Assembly: GCA_019348435.1 (NCBI GenBank)
Contig: JAHWJM010000158.1
Location: forward strand, 1-6,101
DNA length: 6,101 bases
Source of the DNA: Actinomycetota bacterium
GTDB taxonomy: Bacteria; Actinomycetota; Thermoleophilia; Solirubrobacterales; Solirubrobacteraceae
Direction: 5' to 3'
How positions within the stretch are numbered: the stretch's first letter is position 1; each line of letters starts with the position of its first letter. The translations under genes were made by a program, and so were the position numbers. The notes under the pieces were generated by a model. That model did not search any database. It had not been told where the DNA came from and saw nothing but the letters and a program-made list of their open reading frames with translations. Positions 1 through 5,985 of this stretch are shown in pieces.

Positions 1-1344
1 TACTTCGTCGTCGCGCACCTCCACTACGTGCTGATGGGCGGCGCCGTGTTCGGCATCTTCGCCGGCATCTACTACTGGTTCCCGAAGATCGCCGGGCGGA
101 TGCTCTCCGAGCCGCTGGGCAAGGCGTCGTTCGCCCTGATGTTCATCGGCTTCCACGTGACGTTCCTCATCCAGCACTCGGTGGGCCTGAGCGGGATGCC
201 GCGGCGCGTGTACACCTACCGCGACGACGTGGGCTGGGGGCTGTGGAACCTCGTGTCGACGATCGGCTCGTACCTCCTCGCGCTCGGGATCCTGCTGTTC
301 GTCGTCAACGCGGCGATCAGCCTGCGGCGCGGCAGGCAGGCCGGCGACAACCCGTGGGATGCGGGCACGCTGGAGTGGGCGACGCAGTCGCCCCCTGCGC
401 CGTACAACGTGGCGTCGATCCCTCAGGTGGCGACCCGCGACCCGCTGTGGGAACGCTCCAGCGCGTCGCCGGAGCAGGCCCGCGAGCCGGCGCGGCCGGT
501 CAGCCTGCTGCTTGCGGGCGACCCCGGCGGCGAGCGCGAGGTCATCCGCACGAGCGTCCTCGACGCGCAGCCCGAGGCGGTCGTGCGCCTCACGTCGGCG
601 TCGTACACGCCGCTCGTGGCAGCGGCCGGGCTGATCCCGTTCTTCGCGGGGCTGCTGGCGAAGCTGCCCCTGCTGTCGATCGCCGGCGCGGCGCTGACCG
701 CCGCCGCGTTCCTGAAATGGGGCTGGAAGGGCGGCCAGGGCCCCGAGCACGGCGCGGGCGACGAGCAGCGTCACGCCGGGCTGCCGGTGGACCCCGGCGG
801 CGGCGGGACGATCGGCGCACTCGGCGTCCTCCTCGGCGTGATGGTGCTGGCGTCGTTTCAGCTGTCGCTCGTGTCGTCGTACTCCTACCTGCGCTTCCAG
901 GTCGACGAGTGGCCGCCGGACGGCCTGGCGATCCCGGGCACCGCCGGCGCAGCGATCGCCGCCGCCCTGCTCGTCGCGAGCGCGCTGCCGGCGGCGATCG
1001 CCGCGTGGTCGCGCCGCGCGGCGCTCGTGCGCGGATCGGTCCTCGCCGCCCTCGCCCTCGGGACCTCGGCCGGGGCGCTGATCGCGGCCGAGTTGCTCGA
1101 CGCCCCGTTCGGCGCCGGCGAGCACGCCTACGCCTCGCTCTTCTGGGTGCTGCTCGGCGCGCAGCTGGTGTTCGTCGCCGCGGGCGTGGCGGCGCTCGCC
1201 GCCCTCGCGCTGCGCGTGCTGCTCGGCCGGCTCGGGCACGAGCGCGGCTCGGGCACCGGGATCGTGATGATCTACTGGGGCTTCGTCGTGGCATCCGGAG
1301 TCATCACGCTGGCCACCGTCTACCTCGGGCCGCGCGTGCTGTGA
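1..1344 (+). CDS. ctaD: Cytochrome c oxidase subunit I fused to a subunit III-like domain (5' end outside window)
   Basis: Catalytic subunit of a membrane heme-copper oxidase that reduces O2 with electrons from cytochrome c. The reading frame is open from base 1, so only 447 C-terminal residues are visible. They begin in helix X: H6 and H8 (motif AHLHYV) match the heme a3 and heme a ligands. Helix XI-XII motifs follow, with GMPRRVYTY at residues 65-73. H52 and I57 in GFHVTFLIQH are the actinobacterial variants of the usual Asn and Pro. A linker (about 105-195, with WDAGTLEW) and two hydrophobic segments (about 201-240) lead to a subunit III-like part (about 270-447) with SYSYLRF, W304-P-P and four or so further helices. 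The CuB ligands and the D and K proton channels lie upstream and cannot be checked. The III domain is degenerate: Q388 and F391 stand where I expect the usual HxxH histidines. Stop at 1342-1344 overlaps the next start. Confidence 0.93.
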   Translation, partial: YFVVAHLHYVLMGGAVFGIFAGIYYWFPKIAGRMLSEPLGKASFALMFIGFHVTFLIQHSVGLSGMPRRVYTYRDDVGWGLWNLVSTIGSYLLALGILLFVVNAAISLRRGRQAGDNPWDAGTLEWATQSPPAPYNVASIPQVATRDPLWERSSASPEQAREPARPVSLLLAGDPGGEREVIRTSVLDAQPEAVVRLTSASYTPLVAAAGLIPFFAGLLAKLPLLSIAGAALTAAAFLKWGWKGGQGPEHGAGDEQRHAGLPVDPGGGGTIGALGVLLGVMVLASFQLSLVSSYSYLRFQVDEWPPDGLAIPGTAGAAIAAALLVASALPAAIAAWSRRAALVRGSVLAALALGTSAGALIAAELLDAPFGAGEHAYASLFWVLLGAQLVFVAAGVAALAALALRVLLGRLGHERGSGTGIVMIYWGFVVASGVITLATVYLGPRVL

Positions 1345-1730
1345 GCGGCGCGCACTCCATCTTCGGCGGCTCGCCGGCGACGCGGCCCGGGGTGCTCGCC
1401 TTCGCCTTCCTCGGAGGCTTCGTCGCCTGGCTGGGCGACCTCGTGGTGAGCTGGGCGCTCGTCCCTGTCGCCTGCAACGCCGGCGTCGTATGGCCGTTGC
1501 ATGCGGTCGCCGCGGCGTCGGCGCTCGTCGCCGGCGGCGCCCTGATGCTCGCGATCGCCGCACGGCGGCGCCTGTCGGCGGACGCGCGCGCCTCGCGGCC
1601 GGCGTTCATGGCCCGCGTCGGCACCGGGCTCAACGCGCTCGCGCTGCTTGCGATCGCCTTCATGTGGCTGCTATTGGTGCTGATCGAACCCTGCGCCGGC
1701 AACCAGGAGTTCCCGCTGTGGCTGTTTTGA
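1341..1730 (+). CDS. Small three-helix membrane protein of the oxidase operon, function unknown
   Basis: 129 residues starting at GTG 1341, which overlaps the upstream stop (GTGA). No clear Shine-Dalgarno is visible, so translation probably depends on coupling; a downstream GTG at 1392 is a weaker alternative. Three hydrophobic segments are visible at about 17-40, 48-71 and 92-117. The loop between the second and third is Arg-rich (RRRLSADARASR), so by the positive-inside rule it is cytoplasmic. This places C45 (VPVAC) and C118 (IEPC) on the outer face, where they could form a disulfide or bind copper; H54 (WPLH) sits near the start of the second helix. I recall similar unnamed membrane proteins beside ctaG in other I-III fusion oxidase clusters but do not know an assigned family name. 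A role as accessory subunit or assembly helper is inferred from position only. Confidence 0.8.
   Translation: MSGAHSIFGGSPATRPGVLAFAFLGGFVAWLGDLVVSWALVPVACNAGVVWPLHAVAAASALVAGGALMLAIAARRRLSADARASRPAFMARVGTGLNALALLAIAFMWLLLVLIEPCAGNQEFPLWLF
1705..1709 (+). promoter_or_regulatory. Ribosome-binding site for ctaG
   Basis: AGGAG lies 8 bases upstream of GTG 1718, inside the coding sequence of the preceding gene. It favours GTG 1718 over TTG 1727 and over longer in-frame extensions to the left, and shows that ctaG can be initiated on its own as well as by coupling. Confidence 0.6.
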
Positions 1731-2896
1731 TCCCGCTCGCCCACGTGGTCGCGGACGTCGACCCGGTCGTCCTCGTCCCGCTGGCGCTCGCCGCGCTCGT
1801 CTACGCCGCCGGGTTGACCCGCCGTCGCCGCCGCGCCGGCGACGGACGGCGCGCGGTCGCGTTCGCGCTCGCGCTCGGCGTGCTCGCCGTCGCGCTGGCG
1901 TCGCCGCTGGAGCCACTCGCCGCCGAGCTCTTCAGCGCGCACATGGCGCAGCACCTGTTGCTGATGGTCGTGGCGGCCCCGCTGCTCGCGCTCGCGGCGC
2001 CGTGGCCGGTCCTGCTCGCCGGGCTGCCCCGGCGCGTCGCCCGCGCGCTCTCGCGTGTGCGCCGGCCGGCGCTGCGCCTCACCGGTCGCGTCAACGTGGC
2101 GATCCTCGCCGCCGTCGCGCTCACGGCGCACCTCGTGACGCTGGTGGCGTTCCATCTGCCCGGCCCGTACGAGGCGGCGCTGCGCAGCGGGGTGCTGCAT
2201 GCGGGCGAGCACGCGGCGCTGCTGGCGGGGGCGCTCGCGCTGTGGGTCGTGGTCGCCGGCGCCGGACGCCCGCGCCGTGCGGGACATGGCACGGCGCTGC
2301 TGGCGCTGCTCGGTGCGGCGATCGGCGGAACCGTCCTCGGGGCGCTGCTGACGGTCGCCCCCGAGCCGTGGTACGACATCCATGCGCCCGGCGCGCACGG
2401 GCTGACGGCACTCGAGGACCAGCAGCTCGCCGGGCTCGTGATGTGGATCCCGGGTGGAGCGGCGTACGTGCTGGCCGCGGTGCTCGTGGTGGCGGGCTGG
2501 CTGCGCGCAGCGGAACGGCGAGCCGCCGCCGGCGGGGCGCTGGCGCTCGTGCTGACCGTGTTCATCGCGGGCTGCGGCGGCGACGAGTTCGCGAAGCCGC
2601 CCGCAGAGGTGCCCGCCGGCGAGCCGGCGCGCGGCATGCAGGCGATCGGCGACTACGGCTGCGCGACGTGCCACACCATCCCGGGGATCGATGGCGCCGA
2701 CGGCAAGGTCGGGCCGCCCCTGACGGACTTCGGACAACGTTCCTACATCGCCGGCAACCTGCCCAACACCGGCGACAACCTGACGCGCTGGATCAGCGAT
2801 CCGCAGGACGTCGAGCCGGGGACGGCGATGCCCGACCTGGGGGTGCCGTCGGCCGTCGCCCGGGACATCGCGGCCTACCTGTTCACGCTCCAATGA
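1718..2896 (+). CDS. ctaG: CtaG-type cytochrome c oxidase assembly factor fused to a monoheme cytochrome c
   Basis: 392 residues from GTG 1718, overlapping the previous gene by 13 bp. Residues 1-264 look like a caa3-type CtaG copper-delivery membrane protein with about seven helices. Signatures are H75-MAQ-H79-LLL, H146-LPGPY, H161-AGE-H165, and E233-DQQLAGL then MW at 242-243. Most CtaG proteins end soon after this last helix. Here the frame continues through a basic stretch (about 263-268), a hydrophobic run and IAGC at 283-286, which together resemble a lipoprotein signal peptide. A cytochrome c domain follows (about 300-392) with heme motif C315-A-T-C318-H319 and likely sixth ligand M371 (GTAMPDLGV). 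The heme domain would face outward. Its partner is unknown; delivery of electrons to the oxidase or sensing of copper/heme loading are both inferences. There is no stop between the domains and no ATG before the heme domain. The stop overlaps qcrC (ATGA). Confidence 0.9.
   Translation: MAVLIPLAHVVADVDPVVLVPLALAALVYAAGLTRRRRRAGDGRRAVAFALALGVLAVALASPLEPLAAELFSAHMAQHLLLMVVAAPLLALAAPWPVLLAGLPRRVARALSRVRRPALRLTGRVNVAILAAVALTAHLVTLVAFHLPGPYEAALRSGVLHAGEHAALLAGALALWVVVAGAGRPRRAGHGTALLALLGAAIGGTVLGALLTVAPEPWYDIHAPGAHGLTALEDQQLAGLVMWIPGGAAYVLAAVLVVAGWLRAAERRAAAGGALALVLTVFIAGCGGDEFAKPPAEVPAGEPARGMQAIGDYGCATCHTIPGIDGADGKVGPPLTDFGQRSYIAGNLPNTGDNLTRWISDPQDVEPGTAMPDLGVPSAVARDIAAYLFTLQ
2534..2575 (+). other. 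Lipoprotein-like signal sequence inside the CtaG-cytochrome c fusion
   Basis: Encodes residues 273-286 of the fusion: a hydrophobic core (ALALVLTVF) ending in I-A-G-C, preceded by RAAERR. The order basic, hydrophobic, lipobox, then a Gly/Asp-rich start of the mature part is that of a secreted lipoprotein precursor. It marks the junction between the CtaG part and the heme domain. Whether signal peptidase II can cut here, after the last CtaG helix, is unknown. Confidence 0.6.
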
Positions 2897-3678
2897 CCCT
2901 GTCGCGCCACAGGCTCACGGCGTTCGGCGGGCTCTCGGCCCTGGTGCTGACGCTGCTGCTGGTACTCACGGATGGCGGCGGCGCACAGGCCCAGGACGCT
3001 GAGCCCGCCGGACGGACGCTGTTCCTGCAGCACTGCGCGGGCTGCCACGGAGCCGACGGACGCGGCACCTTGCGCGGGCCCGAGCTCACGGGCGACGGCG
3101 CGGCGGCCGCGCACTTGCAGATCTCGACCGGACGCATGCCGCCGCCGGCCTCGGAGCGCCGCCCCGAGCGCGTGCCGCCGGTCGACTTCAGCGAGCCCGC
3201 GGCGCGCGCCGTTGCACGTTATGTCGGGCGCATCGCCGGCGGCCCGGACATCCCAAGCGTCGATCTCGCCGACGCCGAGCTGTCGCGCGGCGCGGAGCTG
3301 TACCTGCAGGCCTGCGCGGCGTGCCACGGCAGCACCGGCGTCGGTGGCGTGCTCACCAGCGGTGACGCAGCGCCGCCGCTGGGCGACCTGACCCCGGTTC
3401 AGATCGCCGAGGCGATCATCACCGGGCCGGGCGAGATGCCGCAGTTCGCGCTCGAGGAGTTCGATGCCCGCGAGCGTGATGCGATCGTTCGCTACGTCGA
3501 GCAGGTGATCGACGTTCCACGCGATCGTGGTGGCCTCGGGCTCGGCCACTTCGGGCCGTTCGTCGAGGGGTTGGTCGCGCTGCTGGTCGGGCTGCCGCTC
3601 CTGCTGCTCGTCGCGCACCACCTGGGCCGCTCGGCGGACAGGCGCGTAGCGCCGCAGGAGGGTGACGAGGACCGATGA
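2893..3678 (+). CDS. qcrC: Cytochrome bc complex diheme cytochrome c subunit
   Basis: 261 residues from ATG 2893, with a 4-bp overlap (ATGA) at each end and no strong Shine-Dalgarno. It replaces cytochrome c1 in actinobacterial complex III and shuttles electrons from the Rieske protein to the oxidase. An N-terminal hydrophobic segment (about 9-26) is a signal peptide or anchor. The first heme domain has C48-A-G-C51-H52 with likely ligand M82 (GRMPPP). The second has C141-A-A-C144-H145 with likely ligand M182 (GEMPQF). A C-terminal membrane helix (about 224-245) follows the GLGLGHFGP stretch typical of QcrC, leaving both hemes outside and a short charged tail inside. Length is a little below the roughly 270-280 residues I recall for mycobacterial QcrC. 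Two CxxCH motifs plus a C-terminal anchor next to a Rieske gene make the assignment firm. Confidence 0.95.
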   Translation: MTLSRHRLTAFGGLSALVLTLLLVLTDGGGAQAQDAEPAGRTLFLQHCAGCHGADGRGTLRGPELTGDGAAAAHLQISTGRMPPPASERRPERVPPVDFSEPAARAVARYVGRIAGGPDIPSVDLADAELSRGAELYLQACAACHGSTGVGGVLTSGDAAPPLGDLTPVQIAEAIITGPGEMPQFALEEFDARERDAIVRYVEQVIDVPRDRGGLGLGHFGPFVEGLVALLVGLPLLLLVAHHLGRSADRRVAPQEGDEDR

Positions 3679-4610
3679 CACGTCTTCGCGCCGCGCTTCG
3701 CGGTATCGCCGTGCTCGCCGCGTTGCGCTCGCTGGCGCGGCTGCTGCCCGAGCGCCGGCGCGACGATGACCGGGAGGTGACGGACCCGGCCGCCGAGCGC
3801 CTGGTCGCTGTCGCGCTGCTGACATCGGCCGGCGGGTCGGTCGCGTTCGTGGTCGCGTACGTGCTCGACGCAGACCCGCAGCTGCTCGGCGCGGGGCTCG
3901 TGGTCGCGCTGGGCGGGATCGCCCTCGCGCTTGCGACATGGGCGCTGCGCCTGGTCCGTCACGAAGACGTCCTGGAGCCGCGCGAACCGATGACGCCGCC
4001 TCCGGAGGAGCATGCGGAAGCGGTGCAGGCGCTTGCCGCGCCCGTGGGCCGGCGCGGCTTTCTCGTCAGGCTGCTCGGACTGGCGCTGGGGACGCTCGGG
4101 CTCGCCGCGGTCGTGCCGGCCGCGTCGCTGGGGCCGGCGCCCGGTGACGCCCGCCGCCGCACCGGTTGGCGGGAGGGCGCACGCGTCGTGACGCCGGACG
4201 GAGCACCCGTCGCGGTGGACGCACTTCCGGTGGGTGGTTCGATCACGGTCTTCCCTGAGGGGGCGACCGACGAGGTCGACGCGCAGGTCGTCCTCATCCG
4301 CCTCGCCGCGGAGGACCTCCGACAGCAGCCCGGTCAGGAGGACGGAACGGTCGGCGGCTACGTCGCCTACTCCCAGCTCTGCACGCACGCGGGCTGTCCC
4401 GTCGGCCTCTACGAGCAGGCGTCCAGCCGCCTGCTGTGCCCCTGCCATCAGTCGGTCTTCGACGTCCGCGACGGAGCAAAGCCCGTGGGCGGACCGGCGA
4501 TCCGCGCACTGCCCCAGCTCCCGCTCGCGATCGGCGACGACGGAATGCTCGTCGCGCGCGGGGACCTTCCCGCACCGCCAGGCGCCGCGACGTGGCGGAT
4601 TCTCACGTGA
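3675..4610 (+). CDS. qcrA: Cytochrome bc complex Rieske [2Fe-2S] iron-sulfur subunit
   Basis: 311 residues from ATG 3675 (ATGA overlap with qcrC); GAGG at 3667-3670 is a weak, close ribosome-binding site. It takes one electron from quinol at the Qo site and passes it to QcrC. Two membrane helices lie at about 43-64 and 70-94. A third, about 129-150, is preceded by a twin-arginine motif R126-R127-GFL, the three-helix layout of actinobacterial QcrA. The soluble domain carries C236-T-H238-A-G-C241 and C255-P-C257-H258-Q-S: two Cys and two His bind the cluster, and C241/C257 would form the disulfide. GGPAIRALP is the Pro-loop region. F262 occupies the position where high-potential Rieske proteins have Tyr, consistent with a lower potential and menaquinol. 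It is shorter than the roughly 400-residue mycobacterial QcrA. Confidence 0.95.
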   Translation: MTRLRAALRGIAVLAALRSLARLLPERRRDDDREVTDPAAERLVAVALLTSAGGSVAFVVAYVLDADPQLLGAGLVVALGGIALALATWALRLVRHEDVLEPREPMTPPPEEHAEAVQALAAPVGRRGFLVRLLGLALGTLGLAAVVPAASLGPAPGDARRRTGWREGARVVTPDGAPVAVDALPVGGSITVFPEGATDEVDAQVVLIRLAAEDLRQQPGQEDGTVGGYVAYSQLCTHAGCPVGLYEQASSRLLCPCHQSVFDVRDGAKPVGGPAIRALPQLPLAIGDDGMLVARGDLPAPPGAATWRILT

Positions 4611-5941
4611 AGCCCGCCGAGTGGGTCGACCGGCGACTGCGGCTCGCCCGCCCGCTCAACCACGCCATACGCAAGGCGTTTCCGACGCACTGGTCGTTCA
4701 TGCTCGGAGAGATCGCGGTGTACGCGTTCGTCGTCCTCGTGGCGACCGGGATCTATCTGGCGCTCTTCTTCGAGGCGAGCCTCGGCGAGACGATCTACAG
4801 CGGGTCCTACGAGCCGCTGAACGGCCTCGAGGTCTCCCGTGCCTACGCGTCGACGCTGGAGCTGAGCTTCGACGTCCGCGCCGGGCTGCTCGTCCGCCAG
4901 ACGCACCACTGGGCCGCGCTCGTGTTCATCGGCGCGATCGTCGTGCACCTGCTGCGCGTCTTCCTCACCGGTGCCTTCCGGCGCCCACGGGAGATCAACT
5001 GGATGATCGGCGTGACGCTGCTGGCGCTCGCGCTCCTGGCCGGCTTCACCGGCTACTCGCTGCCCGACGACCTCCTGTCCGGGACGGGGCTGCGGATCGC
5101 CTGGTCCGCCGCGCTGGGCGTTCCGCTCGTCGGGGAGGACCTCGCGTTCCTCGTCTTCGGCGGCGAGTATCCCGGCGACATCGTCTCGCGGCTCTATCCG
5201 GTGCACATCCTCGTGCTGCCCGCGCTCCTGGCCGGGCTGATCACGGCACACCTGGCGATCCTGATCAGGCAGAAGCACACCCAGCTTCCCGGCCGCAGCC
5301 GCACCGAGCACGACGTCGTCGGCGAGCCGCTGTGGGCGGGATACGCCTTGAAGTCGCTGGCGCTGCTGTTCGCCGTCGCGACGGTGCTGGTCGCGCTCGG
5401 CACCTTCGTCCAGATCAATCCGATCTGGCTGTACGGGCCGTACGAGGCCTTCGCCGTCACCTCGCCCGCGCAACCGGACTGGTACCTGATGTGGGTCGAG
5501 GGAGCGCTGCGGATCTACCCTCCGTGGGAGATCTCGCTGCTGGGGGTGACGGTCCCCGCCCAGTTCGTGCCCGCGGTCCTGCTGCCGGGGCTGACGTTCG
5601 GCGCGCTGTATGCCTGGCCGTTCGTGGAACGACGTGTCACCGGCGACCGCGACGAGCACGAGCTCGCACAGCGCCCACGCGAGCGGCCCGGGCCGGCGGC
5701 GGTCGGCCTCGCCGCGCTGACGTTCTACGCGCTGCTGACGCTCGGCGTGGCCAACACGTTCATCGCCCGGCTGTTGAACGTCGCTGTGCTCGATGTCACC
5801 GCCGCGTTGCGCGTCCTCGTGCTCGTGCTCCCCCTGCTGGTCGGCGTGATCGCCTACCGCGTGCTGCGCGGGCTCGCGGCGACCGGCGCTAGCGGGCCCC
5901 TCCACCTTCCCGCGCGGGCACTCCTGCGCCGCCGGCCATGA
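4607..5941 (+). CDS. qcrB: Cytochrome bc complex cytochrome b subunit
   Basis: 444 residues from GTG 4607, overlapping the qcrA stop (GTGA); GGCGGA at 4594-4599 could serve as a ribosome-binding site. It is the integral quinol-oxidising core of complex III. Heme ligand pairs are H100/H114 on helix B and H200/H215 on helix D; the 15-residue spacing of the second pair is the b6-like form found in Gram-positive bacteria. The Qo-site motif is P290-D-W-Y293, the PDWY variant linked to menaquinol rather than the PEWY of ubiquinol enzymes. GYSLPDDLLSGTGLRI (about 149-164) and FGGEYPG (about 184-190) are typical actinobacterial QcrB stretches. More helices and a fused C-terminal half (PFVERRVTGDRDEHELAQRP) complete a single-chain cytochrome b. 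It is about 100 residues shorter than mycobacterial QcrB. Its stop overlaps an ATG (ATGA, 5938-5941). Confidence 0.95.
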   Translation: MKPAEWVDRRLRLARPLNHAIRKAFPTHWSFMLGEIAVYAFVVLVATGIYLALFFEASLGETIYSGSYEPLNGLEVSRAYASTLELSFDVRAGLLVRQTHHWAALVFIGAIVVHLLRVFLTGAFRRPREINWMIGVTLLALALLAGFTGYSLPDDLLSGTGLRIAWSAALGVPLVGEDLAFLVFGGEYPGDIVSRLYPVHILVLPALLAGLITAHLAILIRQKHTQLPGRSRTEHDVVGEPLWAGYALKSLALLFAVATVLVALGTFVQINPIWLYGPYEAFAVTSPAQPDWYLMWVEGALRIYPPWEISLLGVTVPAQFVPAVLLPGLTFGALYAWPFVERRVTGDRDEHELAQRPRERPGPAAVGLAALTFYALLTLGVANTFIARLLNVAVLDVTAALRVLVLVLPLLVGVIAYRVLRGLAATGASGPLHLPARALLRRRP

Positions 5942-5973
5942 GGCACATCTCTGCGAGAACCATGACGTCCAAC

Positions 5974-5983
5974 GAAGGAGGAG
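5974..5983 (+). promoter_or_regulatory. Strong ribosome-binding site for the last gene
   Basis: GAAGGAGGAG lies just upstream of ATG 5986 and is the best Shine-Dalgarno match in the window. It argues that the gene starts at 5986 rather than at the in-frame ATG 5938 that overlaps the qcrB stop or at ATG 5962. Bases 5942-5973 would then be a short intergenic spacer with no other visible signal. Confidence 0.65.
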
Positions 5984-5985
5984 CG

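Noticed and set aside
590..1294. Minus-strand open frame opposite ctaD
   Set aside because: Translation is almost only Arg, Pro, Ala, Gly and Ser, as expected from an antisense reading of GC-rich coding DNA.
243..1340. Upstream extension of the small membrane protein frame through ctaD
   Set aside because: The part before 1341 reads as Arg-rich shadow of ctaD; hydrophobic, protein-like sequence begins only after GTG 1341.
2534..2575. Treating ctaG and the cytochrome c as two separate annotated genes
   Set aside because: They share one frame with no stop between them and no ATG or Shine-Dalgarno before the heme domain, so the fusion is the direct reading; the alternatives are kept as findings.
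1304..2893. Long open frame on the minus strand (529 codons) opposite ctaG
   Set aside because: It is rich in Arg, Gln, Asp and Gly, has no recognisable domain, and mirrors codon bias of the well-supported + strand genes; typical high-GC shadow frame.
4436..4606. Upstream extension of qcrB inside qcrA
   Set aside because: Encodes an Arg/Ala-rich shadow of the Rieske domain; GTG 4607 with the 4-bp overlap gives a normal cytochrome b N-terminus.
4448..5905. Long open frame on the minus strand (485 codons) opposite qcrB
   Set aside because: Low-complexity charged translation with no motif; the + strand encodes a clear cytochrome b with all heme ligands.
1345..5941. CuA-containing oxidase subunit II in the window
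   Set aside because: No CxxxC...H..M CuA motif is seen in any gene; the cytochrome c domains belong to the CtaG fusion and QcrC. Subunit II is probably upstream of the window.
5942..5985. Terminator or promoter after qcrB
   Set aside because: No GC-rich inverted repeat followed by a T run and no convincing -10/-35 pair; the stretch looks like a short spacer ending in a ribosome-binding site.
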